This document shows, in pieces, positions 47,011 through 56,376 of a stretch of DNA of 64,000 nt. The stretch is from contig NZ_JACVEW010000013.1 of assembly GCF_017776525.1 (NCBI RefSeq), forward strand, positions 37,296 through 101,295, given 5' to 3'. The notes below the pieces were generated by a model. That model saw only the letters and a program-made list of their open reading frames with translations, did no database searches and was not told the DNA's origin. The position numbers and the translations under genes were made by a program. Source of the DNA: Marinobacterium alkalitolerans. GTDB taxonomy: Bacteria; Pseudomonadota; Gammaproteobacteria; Pseudomonadales; Balneatricaceae. The stretch's first letter is position 1; every line of letters begins with the position of its first letter.

Positions 47011-49608
47011 TCAGGCTTCGGTTGTCGGGATAACGGTAGACGCCTTGGCGACGTAGTTATCCATCTGATCGAAGTTCAGGTAGCGGTAGATTTCACCGGA
47101 CATGCTGTCGATCTTGCTGGCGTAGTCCATGTACTCCTGAACGGTCGGCAGCTTGCCTTCCAGTGCCGCAACAGCCGCCAGCTCGGCAGACGCCAGGTAT
47201 ACATTGGCGCCGTCACCCAGACGGTTCGGGAAGTTACGGGTAGAGGTAGAGACAACGGTGCTCTTGGCAGCAACACGTGCCTGGTTACCCATACACAGAG
47301 AGCAGCCCGGCATTTCCATACGTGCACCGGCCTTGCCGAACACGTTGTAGTAGCCTTCGTCGCTCAGCTGTGCCTGGTCCATCTTGGTCGGCGGTGCGAT
47401 CCACATGCGAGTCGGGATGGACTTGCCGGAGGTTTCCAGCAGTTTACCCGCCGCACGGAAGTGACCGATGTTGGTCATGCAGGAACCGATGAAGACTTCA
47501 TCGATGTTCTCGCCCTGTACTTCAGACAGCAGACGTGCATCGTCCGGATCGTTCGGAGCACAGAGGATCGGCTCCTTGATTTCGGACAGGTCGATCTCGA
47601 TCACTTCAGCGTATTCCGCGTCAGCGTCGGCACGCATCAGGCTCGGGTTGGCCAGCCATTCTTCCATGCCCTTGATACGACGCTCGATGGTACGCGCATC
47701 GCCATAGCCTTCAGCGATCATCCACTTCAGCATGACGATGTTGGAGCGCAGGTACTCGGCAACGGAATCTTCAGACAGGGTGATGGTGCAGCCTGCAGCG
47801 GAACGTTCGGCAGATGCGTCAGACAGTTCGAACGCCTGCTCGACAGTCAGCTCTTCCAGACCTTCGATTTCCAGTACACGACCGGAGAATGCGTTCTTCT
47901 TGCCAGCCTTTTCTACGGTCAGCAGGCCCTGCTTGATGGCGTAGTAAGGAATGGCGTGTACCAGGTCACGCAGGGTGATGCCCGGGTTACGCTTGCCCTT
48001 GAAGCGAACCAGAACGGATTCCGGCATATCCAGCGGCATGACGCCGGTAGCGGCTGCGAAGGCCACCAGACCAGAACCGGCCGGGAAAGAGATGCCCAGC
48101 GGGAAACGGGTGTGGGAGTCACCGCCAGTACCAACGGTGTCCGGCAGCAGCATGCGGTTCAGCCAGGAGTGGATTACACCGTCACCCGGACGCAGGGAAA
48201 CACCGCCGCGGTTCATGATGAAGTCCGGCAGGGTGTGATGAGTGTTCACGTCAACCGGCTTCGGATACGCAGCGGTGTGACAGAAAGACTGCATGGTCAG
48301 GTCAGCAGAGAAGCCGAGGCAGGCCAGGTCTTTCAGTTCGTCACGGGTCATCGGACCGGTGGTGTCCTGAGAACCGACAGTGGTCATCTTCGGCTCGCAG
48401 TACATGCCGGGACGCACGCCTTCCATGCCGCAGGCCTTACCGACCATCTTCTGCGCCAGGGTGTAACCCTTGCCGCTGTCAGCCGGCTGTTCGGGCTTGC
48501 GGAACAGATCGGAGTGACCCAGACCCAGCGCTTCACGTGCTTTCTCGGTCAGACCGCGACCGATGATCAGCGGGATACGGCCACCGGCACGGACTTCGTC
48601 CAGCAGGACCTGAGTCTTGAGGCCGAAAGTGCAGATTACTTCGTCGGTACCGTGCTTGCACACTTTACCTTCGTACGGGTAAACGTCGATCACGTCACCC
48701 ATGTTCAGATCGTCAACCGGCATTTCGATCGGCAGGGCGCCGGCATCTTCCATGGTGTTGTAGAAGATCGGTGCGATCTTGCCGCCGAAGCAGTAGCCGC
48801 CTGCGCGCTTGTTCGGTACGTGCGGGATGTCGTCGCCGAAGAACCACAGAACGGAGTTGGTGGCAGACTTACGAGAAGAACCGGTACCCACTACGTCGCC
48901 CACATAGGCAACCGGGAAACCTTTGGCTTTGACTTCTTCGATCTGAGCCAGCGGGCCTTTAACGCCCGGCTCTTCCGGGTTGATGCCTTCACGTTCCATC
49001 TTCAGCATCGCGTTGGCGTGCAGCGGAATGTCAGGACGTGACCAGGCATCCGGAGCCGGAGACAGGTCGTCGGTGTTGGTTTCGCCCGGCACCTTGAATA
49101 CGGTAACGGTGATTTTTTCAGCCACTTCCGGCTTGGAGGTGAACCATTCGCCGTCAGCCCAGGACTGCATGACCTGCTTGGCGAAGGCGTTGCCGGCTTC
49201 GGCTTTTTCCTGCACGTCGTGGAAAGCATCGAACATCAGCAGGGTGTGAGACAGAGCCTTGGCGGCGGTCGGAGCCAGTTCTTCAATGTCCAGACAATCG
49301 ATCAGCGGAGCGATGTTGTAGCCACCCAGCATGGTGCCCAGCAGTTCTACAGCCTTGACCTTGTCGATCAGCGGAGAGGAGGCCTCACCTTTGGCGATAG
49401 CTGCCAGAAAACCTGCCTTGACATAGGCAGCCTGGTCCACGCCAGCCGGAACACGATTGCTCAGCAGTTCAAGCAGGAACTCTTCCTCGCCAGCCGGCGG
49501 GTTTTTCAGGAGTTCGACCAGAGCTGAGGTCTGTTCGGGGTCAAGCGGCTTCGGCGGGACGCCTTCTGCAGCGCGTTCTTCTACATGTTTACGATAAGCT
49601 TCAAGCAC
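47011..49608 (-). CDS. acnB: Aconitate hydratase B
   Basis: TCA-cycle isomerisation of citrate to isocitrate, using a [4Fe-4S] cluster. GTG 49606-49608 is chosen as the start because it gives 865 residues, exactly the E. coli AcnB length, and begins [21 protein letters not shown] lies 8 bp upstream. A further in-frame GTG at 49630-49632 would add unmatched residues. The N-terminal HEAT-like domain, the swivel domain ([22 protein letters not shown]) and cluster cysteines (GSCMTN and GCSLCMGN) are present. AcnB without cluster can also bind mRNA in E. coli. Confidence 0.98.
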   Translation of the reverse strand: MLEAYRKHVEERAAEGVPPKPLDPEQTSALVELLKNPPAGEEEFLLELLSNRVPAGVDQAAYVKAGFLAAIAKGEASSPLIDKVKAVELLGTMLGGYNIAPLIDCLDIEELAPTAAKALSHTLLMFDAFHDVQEKAEAGNAFAKQVMQSWADGEWFTSKPEVAEKITVTVFKVPGETNTDDLSPAPDAWSRPDIPLHANAMLKMEREGINPEEPGVKGPLAQIEEVKAKGFPVAYVGDVVGTGSSRKSATNSVLWFFGDDIPHVPNKRAGGYCFGGKIAPIFYNTMEDAGALPIEMPVDDLNMGDVIDVYPYEGKVCKHGTDEVICTFGLKTQVLLDEVRAGGRIPLIIGRGLTEKAREALGLGHSDLFRKPEQPADSGKGYTLAQKMVGKACGMEGVRPGMYCEPKMTTVGSQDTTGPMTRDELKDLACLGFSADLTMQSFCHTAAYPKPVDVNTHHTLPDFIMNRGGVSLRPGDGVIHSWLNRMLLPDTVGTGGDSHTRFPLGISFPAGSGLVAFAAATGVMPLDMPESVLVRFKGKRNPGITLRDLVHAIPYYAIKQGLLTVEKAGKKNAFSGRVLEIEGLEELTVEQAFELSDASAERSAAGCTITLSEDSVAEYLRSNIVMLKWMIAEGYGDARTIERRIKGMEEWLANPSLMRADADAEYAEVIEIDLSEIKEPILCAPNDPDDARLLSEVQGENIDEVFIGSCMTNIGHFRAAGKLLETSGKSIPTRMWIAPPTKMDQAQLSDEGYYNVFGKAGARMEMPGCSLCMGNQARVAAKSTVVSTSTRNFPNRLGDGANVYLASAELAAVAALEGKLPTVQEYMDYASKIDSMSGEIYRYLNFDQMDNYVAKASTVIPTTEA

Positions 49609-49703
49609 GATATGGCCCTCATCTGTTTTCACCGCCGTCCTGGGAGTTCTCCGACTCCGTCAGCGGCGTATCGACTAGGTATCGAATGGTGATTGGCGGG
49701 CGA

Positions 49704-49732
49704 ATTCTAGCGAAAGGAATGGGTAAAGTTAA
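49704..49732 (-). promoter_or_regulatory. Probable acnB promoter
   Basis: On the minus strand TTAACT (49727-49732), a 17-bp spacer and TAGAAT (49704-49709), about 95 bp before the GTG start. Confidence 0.5.
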
Positions 49733-50137
49733 GTTTTTGTCGACAATTACTAAACTAAAGAATGATACCCAAGCGTAGCTATGGCAGGCGATAGAGCCGT
49801 TTTCATCAAAAAATGCATGAAAAAATTGGCGCATGTGAAATCTTTGCATGCCGGCGCACTGAACAGGCGCTAGGCTTAGCTTGAGACTGCCTGTTTTAAA
49901 TGGCTGTTTACCGTCCTGATCACCTTTTGCCGCCAATGAACGACAGCCTATCGACCTGAATCTTGTCATTGGTCACTTTGCTGCAGAAATGGGCAAAAAT
50001 GCCTTGCTGTTAGCGCAAAGTTGCCTAAGATCAGGGTGTTAGCAAGTGGATTTGTCACAGGCCGTTTGCCCCGTATGGACGCATGGAGAGGGGCGGATAG
50101 AGCGGCTTGATGCGGGTCAATGTATGTATCGCTCTGT

Positions 50138-50166
50138 TTGAAATTGACCTGCAAGCACCGTATAAC
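50138..50166 (+). promoter_or_regulatory. Probable promoter of the roadblock/PAS/PhnD-like cluster
   Basis: TTGAAA (50138-50143), a 17-bp spacer and TATAAC (50161-50166). It lies 36 bp before the ATG at 50203, which has AGGAGG in front of it. Confidence 0.65.
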
Positions 50167-50202
50167 GAATTCATACAATATCTCAGGTAGGAGGTAGCCT
50201 AG

Positions 50203-50676
50203 ATGAACCCAGCAGTCAGTCAGGCTGACATGGCTCAGGATGAGCGCCCCAGTCAATCAGACTTGGAACTGTGCAAGCTGCAAATCATGTTCAGTTTGCA
50301 GGCAGACAAGCGTCTTATCTATGTGGGTGTCCAGCCAACTGTGGCGCTTCGCTACCTCACTCGTCTTGTTGCAGCTCGTCCGCGTGTTCTCCGCAATCAC
50401 ATCAGAAGAATCTACCTTGCCATCCAGTGCGCCGACAGCGAGCGTGTTACCGGAGCCCTGATCGATCTGTTGCTGGTGCTGCGTGGTCGCGGCCAGTTTC
50501 TGGTTAACCGCCTGATTCAGCAGGCCGGACCTCTGTTGCAATCTGAGCACCGCATCGCGATGAACAAGGCCGTTGATACACGCGAGCTCAACCTGCTTTC
50601 GGATCTGCCGCTTGATTATGCCGTTCTGAGCAATGGGCGTTGCATGCAGTTTTCGCCGCATCGCAAATTTCACTGA
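50203..50676 (+). CDS. Unknown helical protein, first gene of the roadblock cluster
   Basis: I do not recognise this 157-residue protein. After a polar N-terminus (about 1-22), the rest looks mainly helical, with basic and hydrophobic stretches such as LRYLTRLVAARPRVLRNHIRR and TGALIDLLLVLRGRGQFLVNRLI. There is no signal peptide or transmembrane helix, so a cytoplasmic location is likely. A strong AGGAGG site precedes ATG 50203. The stop is 14 bp before the next gene. Operon position suggests a part in the same sensory module, perhaps as an adaptor; this is inference. Confidence 0.7.
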   Translation: MNPAVSQADMAQDERPSQSDLELCKLQIMFSLQADKRLIYVGVQPTVALRYLTRLVAARPRVLRNHIRRIYLAIQCADSERVTGALIDLLLVLRGRGQFLVNRLIQQAGPLLQSEHRIAMNKAVDTRELNLLSDLPLDYAVLSNGRCMQFSPHRKFH

Positions 50677-50690
50677 ACGATGAATAGGAC

Positions 50691-51941
50691 ATGAGTATGG
50701 CGCTCAGTGAAAAAACAATCGCAACGCTAGGTTTTGCCGCGAGCGAGCAGTCGATGCTGGAGGTTTTCTTCAGTGGGCACAGCGCACAGGGCTTTTCTCT
50801 GAAGCCCATTTCCGAGGCTGCATCGCTGCTGATCGACCTTAAGGACGCATCAGGTCTGAGCAAGCTGGAAAACTGGCATCAGTCTACCGGCAAGCCATGG
50901 ATTGCGGTCGTCGGGGCAGATATGGAAAAGCCCGCCATGGAAGCGGGGATTTTTATTGATCGTCCGTTAAGTATGAAAGCACTGCAGGATGCACTGCATG
51001 ACCTGGCCAGGTTGTTGTCGGGTGTGCGTCCTGAAGCCGTGGCGCCGGCGTCAGACGCTCAGTTGAGTGATGAAGACAAGGCACGTGAAGCGGCCTTTGC
51101 CGAGTGGCAGGCACGCAAGCTGCGCAGCTCTGAAGCTGCTTCGGCCTGGCAGGGCGAGCACTCTCATCGGGAAGAGGAAGGGCTGCGGAGCCGATTCAGT
51201 GTTCAGCGTAACGAGCTGAACAACCTGATTCTGGAAGCGCAAAAGGAGATCCAGGCCCAGCAGGCCAAGTCGGGCGTGACAAAAACGCCCGTGAAACCGG
51301 CACCACAGGCACCTGTTGAGCCGGAAGCGCCCCAGGCTCCCAGCATGTCGGCGGAAATGATCATGCAGTGCTGTGGCAGTCTTTCCGACGTTAATCTTGA
51401 CTCCACAACCGAACGCAGACGTGTGTACTTCAGCCTGGATGGCCTGCTGTTCCCCTGGGTGCTGCGTGCCGTCAGAGAAGGCAATGAGACCGGAAAGGTG
51501 CAGCAGATTCTGGGTGTGCCGGGGGCCATGTTTTATCTGCCGGCCGAGAAGTCATTTCTGGTCGGTATCGAGTCGGACCTGCTGCTCCAGTTAACACGCA
51601 CTCGTTTCGGGTTTGACGAGATTTCGTTGATCGAACGAGGGCCTGATCAGGAGCTTCCAAAGGGGCGCAGGATGGATTCTGATGAGCTCGTCTGGCAACT
51701 AGCCCTGTTTACGGCGAAAGGGCGCCTGCCCGATACCCTGTCGGCAGAAGAGCCCATGTTGCTGAAGGAGATGCCCGACTTTGAACGGTTGCTGGAAACA
51801 CCCCATGCACGCAGTATCGCCGAGCTCTGGCAAAGCCAGAAGCTGTCGGCCAGAAACATAGTGAGCATGCTGGGCGTGTCTCAGCGTTTTGTCTTTTCGT
51901 TCATGGTGGCAGCGGACGCCATCGGCCTGTACCGTCAGTGA
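50691..51941 (+). CDS. Probable pseudo-receiver protein with winged-helix-like C-terminus
   Basis: A 416-residue cytoplasmic protein I cannot name. Residues 1-110 have a receiver-like spacing: LIDLKDASGL, then WIAVVGAD, then GIFIDRPLSMKALQDALHDL. In this reading the usual K-P-L lysine is Arg and the acidic pocket is incomplete, hence pseudo-receiver. A Pro/Ala/Gln-rich linker follows (about 200-225). The C-terminal end (about 370-416, SIAELWQSQKLSARNIVSMLGVSQRFVFSFM) looks like a small winged helix as in DUF4388/PatA-like proteins. ATG 50697 is an alternative start. These domain calls are by eye only. Confidence 0.65.
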   Translation: MSMALSEKTIATLGFAASEQSMLEVFFSGHSAQGFSLKPISEAASLLIDLKDASGLSKLENWHQSTGKPWIAVVGADMEKPAMEAGIFIDRPLSMKALQDALHDLARLLSGVRPEAVAPASDAQLSDEDKAREAAFAEWQARKLRSSEAASAWQGEHSHREEEGLRSRFSVQRNELNNLILEAQKEIQAQQAKSGVTKTPVKPAPQAPVEPEAPQAPSMSAEMIMQCCGSLSDVNLDSTTERRRVYFSLDGLLFPWVLRAVREGNETGKVQQILGVPGAMFYLPAEKSFLVGIESDLLLQLTRTRFGFDEISLIERGPDQELPKGRRMDSDELVWQLALFTAKGRLPDTLSAEEPMLLKEMPDFERLLETPHARSIAELWQSQKLSARNIVSMLGVSQRFVFSFMVAADAIGLYRQ

Positions 51942-51985
51942 CCGAAACGTGTGCAACACACCCATGGATCTTTCGGAGTTAAACC

Positions 51986-52618
51986 GTGAATCAAGAACAG
52001 AATGAGACCCCGCGGTACTTTCAGGTGACCCCCAGTGGTGCTTACTACGCCACGCTTTCAACGGATCCTGATGCACTCAGAGCCTTGCTGTTGCAGCTGT
52101 TGAGTGCCGATACCCATATTCCCTATCTGAGCTCCCTGCTGCAGAAGCTCACAGGTTTGCCTGAAGATGAAGCCCAGGCATTGCTGGATAAGGCCGTGCA
52201 GCATGGGTTTGTTGATCTGCCCGAGACGCCCGAACCCATCGCGTCAGGCACGATTGAGCAACTGTTGCCCGAATTTCTGCCGCGCCTGGCTGATGGACGA
52301 GTGCTGCTGGCGGATGACCAGGGCTTCTGCCTGGGTCAGTCCGGTTTTGATCCGGATGAGGCTGAAGCTGTTGCGGGTATGGCTGCAGACCTGGTCTCTC
52401 TCCACGAACGTCACCAGCCTTTGCTGGTGAAACATCTTGGCTTTGACGGCTCATCCTGGGCTTTGGTGGATGCGGTTGGTCAAAGTGAACTGGGCTTCTG
52501 GACGCTGCATGTCGGTGAACAGAAATTTTTGCTGATTCTGGAAGGGATGCCTCATCTGAACCGGCAGCCTTTTGTGGATCTGATGTCGGTATTGATCCGA
52601 CGCTACCTGGACTACTGA
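51986..52618 (+). CDS. Hypothetical protein with winged-helix-like and roadblock-like parts
   Basis: A 210-residue cytoplasmic protein starting at GTG 51986 behind CGGAG. Residues about 25-80 (SSLLQKLTGLPEDEAQALLDKAVQHGFVDL) look like a winged-helix unit. Residues about 90-205 (GRVLLADDQGFCLGQSGFDPDEAEAVAGMAADL and FWTLHVGEQKFLLILEGMP) follow the Roadblock/LC7 pattern of a sensor-like beta-alpha fold. It could pair with the clear roadblock protein encoded just downstream. Both assignments are tentative. Confidence 0.65.
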   Translation: MNQEQNETPRYFQVTPSGAYYATLSTDPDALRALLLQLLSADTHIPYLSSLLQKLTGLPEDEAQALLDKAVQHGFVDLPETPEPIASGTIEQLLPEFLPRLADGRVLLADDQGFCLGQSGFDPDEAEAVAGMAADLVSLHERHQPLLVKHLGFDGSSWALVDAVGQSELGFWTLHVGEQKFLLILEGMPHLNRQPFVDLMSVLIRRYLDY

Positions 52619-52682
52619 TAAGGCAGGCTGGCTGCTTTATACAGATTTACAACCAGCGCTAATGGCCTAAAAGGAGACTACC

Positions 52683-53045
52683 ATGCGCTCAGAAATGTTG
52701 ACTTCCATTCTCAACGATCTCAATGGAACATCGGCGGAAATTGAAGCTTCTGCAGTCATTTCCACCGATGGTCTTGTGATTGACTCGCTTTTGCCGGCAG
52801 GTATGGATGAAGACCGGGTGGGTGCCATGAGTGCAGCGATGCTGTCACTGGGTGAACGCACATCTCAGGAGCTGGCTCGAGGTGAGCTTGAGCAGGTTCT
52901 GGTCAAGGGCAAGGATGGCTATATCTTGATGACGCACGCCAACCCTGAATCAGTGCTTACAGTCGTTGCCAAAACCAACGCTCGTCTGGGTCTTATTTTC
53001 CTGGACGTCAAGCGTGCTGCTGAAGCCATTGGCAAGATTCTATAA
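52683..53045 (+). CDS. Roadblock/LC7-domain protein (MglB-like)
   Basis: A 120-residue single-domain protein. The roadblock pattern is clear: LTSILNDLNGTSAEIEASAVISTDGLVIDS, then AMSAAMLSLGERTSQELARGELEQVLVKGKDGYILM and the C-terminal LGLIFLDVKRAAEAIGKIL. Roadblock proteins such as MglB act as GTPase-activating partners of small Ras-like GTPases, or as dimeric scaffolds. No GTPase gene is present within this window. AAGGAG precedes ATG 52683. Its neighbours (PAS and binding-protein genes) point to a signalling role. Confidence 0.9.
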   Translation: MRSEMLTSILNDLNGTSAEIEASAVISTDGLVIDSLLPAGMDEDRVGAMSAAMLSLGERTSQELARGELEQVLVKGKDGYILMTHANPESVLTVVAKTNARLGLIFLDVKRAAEAIGKIL

Positions 53046-53108
53046 GCGTTTACTGTGTTTGGCGTGCGCCTGTATGGATAGGCGCCGCTTGCTCGGCCTG
53101 GAGTGCCT

Positions 53109-53570
53109 ATGTCTGAACAACATACGGCAGACGCTCAGGATGTGCTGATCAAGTATTTTGACGGTACGGAGCGGCTTGCCAAAGTCGTAGACCGAGAGGT
53201 GCCATACCCGGATGGAAAGCTGATCGTTTCGCGAACTGACCCCAAGGGTATTATTACGCATGCCAATCGGGCGTTTGTTGAAATGTCCGGTTATTCGCGC
53301 GAAGAGCTTATCGGCACCAATCACTGCATTTTACGCCACCCGGATATGCCTGCTGTGGCATTCAAGGACCTCTGGGATACCGTCGCCCAGGGCAAAAAGT
53401 GGCAAGGTTATGTCAAGAATCTGCGCAAGGACGGCGCGTATTACTGGGTCAAGGCGACCGTCATTCCGAATATTCGAAATGGTCAACTGGTGGGCTACAC
53501 CTCTGTAAGACGCAAGCCTTCTCGCAGCAAAATCAGCGAGAGCGAAGCGCTCTACGCCACGCTAAGGTAG
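53109..53570 (+). CDS. Stand-alone PAS-domain protein, Aer-like
   Basis: A 153-residue cytoplasmic protein. After about 40 residues comes a PAS domain with the Aer-type run: LIVSRTDPKGIITHANRAF, MSGYSREELIG, HCILRHPDMP and YYWVKATVIP. Aer-type PAS domains bind FAD and sense redox state or oxygen; flavin binding here is inferred from similarity. No HAMP, kinase, GGDEF or methyl-accepting domain follows, so output must go through a partner. GGAG lies 6 bp before ATG 53109. The next gene starts 11 bp after its stop. Confidence 0.88.
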   Translation: MSEQHTADAQDVLIKYFDGTERLAKVVDREVPYPDGKLIVSRTDPKGIITHANRAFVEMSGYSREELIGTNHCILRHPDMPAVAFKDLWDTVAQGKKWQGYVKNLRKDGAYYWVKATVIPNIRNGQLVGYTSVRRKPSRSKISESEALYATLR

Positions 53571-53581
53571 GAGGTGCCGCG

Positions 53582-54328
53582 ATGACTTTGAATTTGTCCG
53601 TAAGTCCGGATTTCCCGCCTACCCATCTTTCAGGCTGGTTTATCTTCAATACCTGGTTACAGCGTCAGCTGGGGCAGGGTGTTCACCTGGAGCTGTATGA
53701 CAGTTTTGAGGCTCAGCGTGAGGATATTCGGAATGGAAAGCTGGATCTGATTTATGCCAACCCCTATGACGCGTCCATGCTGGTACGGGAGCTGGGGTTC
53801 AAGGTACTGGTTCGGCCTCGAAACCGTGCGGATGAGACGGTCATAGCTGCGCGTGCAGAAGATGCTGCGGCCTGCGTCGAAGATCTCAAGCCGGGTCTCA
53901 AAGTGGCCACAACGGCAGACCCCGACGTGCATACCATGGGCATGATCATGCTGGAATCTGCCGACCTTGATGGCACCAATGTGACCTTCAAGGAGCTGGA
54001 CAGTTATGTACTGGTGGCCAAGTCACTGCTGAACGGTGATGCGGATGTGGGCTTCTTTCTCAAGGCCGGCTTTGAAGAGTTGTCGGAGCTGGTGCGCAAG
54101 AAAATGAAGCCGCTGGTCAGTAGCCAGATCAGTGTGGTGCACCATACGCTGGTTGCCGGTCCTCGCATGCAGGAACACGCAGCCATGTTGACCGACCGTC
54201 TGATCAATATGGAGCACGATCCCAAGGGGCAGGCAGTGTTGAAAAGTATGGGATTGGATGGATGGGACATCATGGAGGAGGAAGAAACCGAATTCATGAT
54301 CGACCTGATCGACACACTCATCGACTGA
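53582..54328 (+). CDS. PhnD-type substrate-binding protein without signal peptide
   Basis: A 248-residue protein with the pattern of phosphate/phosphonate ABC binding proteins (PhnD family): LSVSPDFPPTHL, then YDSFEAQREDIRNGKLDLIYANPYDASML, then a hinge region and a C-terminal helix. It begins directly at the mature-domain position with no signal peptide or lipobox, and AGGAGG lies 7 bp before ATG 53582. It should therefore stay in the cytoplasm. No permease or ATPase genes are nearby. It probably senses a small ligand for the module. The acidic C-terminal tail (EEEETEF) is unusual. Confidence 0.85.
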   Translation: MTLNLSVSPDFPPTHLSGWFIFNTWLQRQLGQGVHLELYDSFEAQREDIRNGKLDLIYANPYDASMLVRELGFKVLVRPRNRADETVIAARAEDAAACVEDLKPGLKVATTADPDVHTMGMIMLESADLDGTNVTFKELDSYVLVAKSLLNGDADVGFFLKAGFEELSELVRKKMKPLVSSQISVVHHTLVAGPRMQEHAAMLTDRLINMEHDPKGQAVLKSMGLDGWDIMEEEETEFMIDLIDTLID

Positions 54329-54353
54329 TCAGGGTCAATGCAGCTGTTGCGAG

Positions 54354-54378
54354 GGGCGCCTTCAGGGCGCCCTTTTTT
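54354..54378 (+). terminator. Rho-independent terminator of the roadblock cluster
   Basis: GGGCGCC (54354-54360) and GGCGCCC (54366-54372) form a 7-bp GC stem with loop TTCAG, followed by six T. It ends the six-gene unit. Confidence 0.92.
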
Positions 54379-54492
54379 ATGCTTGTTGTGTGCTGCGGTG
54401 GTGTTCGGCCGGGCGCCTGAGTAGAATTCCCGCATTATTGTTCAGTTAAATGCAGCCGGCTTTCATGTCGGCCGATACGAGACATGTGATCG

Positions 54493-55158
54493 ATGGATGT
54501 ACTAGACGAAATCAAAGGTTTTCTTGGGTGCGAAACGCCCAGCGAGTGGCTGCAGCTGGCGGCGCGTCCGGAGGCGCTCGAACTGCTGTTGACCGATCAT
54601 GCGCACTGTGAAAAGAAAGCGGCTTCCACCGCCATGACACTCATGTTCAGGTATGTGGACCGCTCGGATCTGCTGAACAAGATGTCCCGGCTGGCACGGG
54701 AAGAGCTGATTCACTTTGAGCAGGTGCTGGGGATCATGGAGGCTCGCGGCCTGCGTTATGATCACTTGAGCCCGGCGCGCTACGCAGCCGGCTTGCGCAA
54801 GGAGGTGCGTACCTCTGAACCCGGTCGTCTGGTGGATGTGCTGATCGTCGGAGCGTTTATCGAAGCACGTTCCTGCGAGCGCTTTGCGGCACTGGCCCCG
54901 GATCTGGATGAGGAGCTGGCGCGTTTCTATCGTTCACTGCTGAAGTCTGAGGGGCGTCACTACCAGGATTATCTCCACTTGGCGCGTGAGTACGCAGGAG
55001 AGCCGATTGACGACCGCGTGGAGCAGTTCCGTCAGCTGGAAGCGGAATTGATTCAGTCAGAAGATGACGAGTTCCGCTTCCATAGTGGCAAGCCTAGTCA
55101 GCAGCTGCTAGAAAATCCTGCAGCTCTGCTGTCTGAGGGTTCCCGTCCGGCAGCTTGA
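54493..55158 (+). CDS. miaE: tRNA-(ms2io6A37) hydroxylase MiaE
   Basis: Diiron enzyme that hydroxylates the isopentenyl group at tRNA position 37. The 221-residue ferritin-like helical protein has candidate iron ligands in DHAHCEKKAAS, REELIHFEQVL, IEARSCERFAA and SEGRHYQDYL. Length suits the family. Its 3' end overlaps the minus-strand lpxH tail by 65 bp. Confidence 0.93.
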   Translation: MDVLDEIKGFLGCETPSEWLQLAARPEALELLLTDHAHCEKKAASTAMTLMFRYVDRSDLLNKMSRLAREELIHFEQVLGIMEARGLRYDHLSPARYAAGLRKEVRTSEPGRLVDVLIVGAFIEARSCERFAALAPDLDEELARFYRSLLKSEGRHYQDYLHLAREYAGEPIDDRVEQFRQLEAELIQSEDDEFRFHSGKPSQQLLENPAALLSEGSRPAA

Positions 55159-55867
55159 AGGCGAAGTGACGGCTGCCTTCTTCATCCTGCTCGAGATACC
55201 ACGCAGACGCATCCCAGTCGCCCAGTACAATGCGAACGCCACCCTGTGGTGACTGGTTGGTGTGCATTCGGGGCCGGTGGGTATGACCGTGAATCATCAG
55301 TAACGCCTGATGTTGTTCCATCAGGTCACTGACGGCAGAAGGTGTGACATCGGTTATGTACTCTGCCTTTTGTGCGCCCTGTTCACGGCTGGCAGCTCTG
55401 AGCTGGCGTGCAACATCCAGTCGCTCGGCAACAGACTTGCTCAGGAAGGCAGCCTGCCATTGCGGATTGCGTACCTGCTGTCTGAATGCCTGATAGGCGG
55501 CATCGTCCTGGCATAGCTGGTCGCCATGCAGCAGCAGCGTGGTCCCGTGTGGCGTTTCCAGAGCATGGACCTCCGGCAGCAGCTCAGCTCCGATCTGATG
55601 CATAAACGCCTCGCCGACCAGAAAATCACGATTGCCGTGCTGAAAAAACAGCCGAACACTCGCCGAGGAAAGCTGGTGCAGTGTGTCATAGACGCTTTGC
55701 AGTGATGGGGGCGGAGCATCATCGCCGATCCAGGCTTCGAAAATGTCGCCCAGCAGGTAGAGCTCGTCTGCCGTGGCCGCTTTTTCCTGCAGGAAATGCA
55801 CAAACGCCCGGATAATATCCGGGCGTTTGTCGTCAAGGTGCAGGTCTGCAACGAAGTAACGCAGCAT
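55094..55867 (-). CDS. lpxH: UDP-2,3-diacylglucosamine diphosphatase
   Basis: Cleaves UDP-diacylglucosamine to lipid X in lipid A synthesis. The 257-residue calcineurin-like phosphoesterase has metal motifs DLHLDD (8-13), [24 protein letters not shown] and IHGHTHRP. Its ATG overlaps the ppiB stop by one base (TAATG). The 65-bp tail overlap with miaE means the last 21 codons share sequence with the opposite gene. Confidence 0.96.
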   Translation of the reverse strand: MLRYFVADLHLDDKRPDIIRAFVHFLQEKAATADELYLLGDIFEAWIGDDAPPPSLQSVYDTLHQLSSASVRLFFQHGNRDFLVGEAFMHQIGAELLPEVHALETPHGTTLLLHGDQLCQDDAAYQAFRQQVRNPQWQAAFLSKSVAERLDVARQLRAASREQGAQKAEYITDVTPSAVSDLMEQHQALLMIHGHTHRPRMHTNQSPQGGVRIVLGDWDASAWYLEQDEEGSRHFAFKLPDGNPQTAELQDFLAAAD

Positions 55868-56376
55868 TACGCCTCGCCTTCACCATCAGCAACCTTGGCG
55901 GACTCGATAACGATATCCTCGGCCGGGACATCCTGGTGGCCGGCGCGCATGGTGGTGCTGGCCTTCTTGATCTTGTTCACCACGTCCATGCCGTCAACAA
56001 CCTTGCCGAATACCGCATAACCCCAGCCTTCAGTGGTTTTGGCGGTGTGGTCCAGGAAGGTGTTGTCCGAAACGTTGATGAAAAACTGCGCAGACGCAGA
56101 ATGAGGGTCCATGGTGCGTGCCATGGCGATAGTGCCAGCCTTGTTGGACAGGCCGTTGTCAGCCTCATTCTGGATAGGCTCACGAGTTTCCTTTGGGATC
56201 ATGCCCGGTTCAAAGCCGCCGCCCTGAATCATGAAACCGTCAATCACCCGGTGGAAAATGACACCGTCATAAAAGCCGTCACGGACATACTGCTCAAAGT
56301 TGGCAGCCGTGTTGGGTGCTTTTTCGTGGTCCAGTTCCAAGGAGATGGTGCCGAGGTTTGTTTGCAGGATGATCAT
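55867..56376 (-). CDS. ppiB: Peptidyl-prolyl cis-trans isomerase B (cyclophilin)
   Basis: Cytoplasmic cyclophilin that speeds proline isomerisation. From ATG 56374-56376 it has 169 residues. It shows [14 protein letters not shown], the catalytic Arg in that motif, and [15 protein letters not shown]. Longer in-frame starts are not supported. It precedes lpxH and diverges from glnS, as in Pseudomonas. Confidence 0.97.
   Translation of the reverse strand: MIILQTNLGTISLELDHEKAPNTAANFEQYVRDGFYDGVIFHRVIDGFMIQGGGFEPGMIPKETREPIQNEADNGLSNKAGTIAMARTMDPHSASAQFFINVSDNTFLDHTAKTTEGWGYAVFGKVVDGMDVVNKIKKASTTMRAGHQDVPAEDIVIESAKVADGEGEA

Larger units (their letters stand above)
49609..50202. other. 594-bp intergenic region between acnB and the roadblock cluster
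   Basis: The largest gene-free stretch in the window. It holds a probable acnB promoter on the minus strand (49704-49732) and a probable promoter for the plus-strand cluster (50138-50166). In the middle part (about 49740-50130) I see no convincing ORF, terminator or repeat. It divides two divergent transcription units. Confidence 0.6.

Noticed and set aside
46888..49041. 717-codon open frame on the plus strand opposite acnB
   Set aside because: It is antisense to a full-length, highly conserved AcnB. Such long shadows arise from the codon bias of GC-rich genes; it has no recognisable domain.
53399..53581. Longer start for the PhnD-like gene
   Set aside because: It would overlap the PAS gene by 172 bp. 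The ATG at 53582 has an excellent ribosome site and matches the start of the fold.
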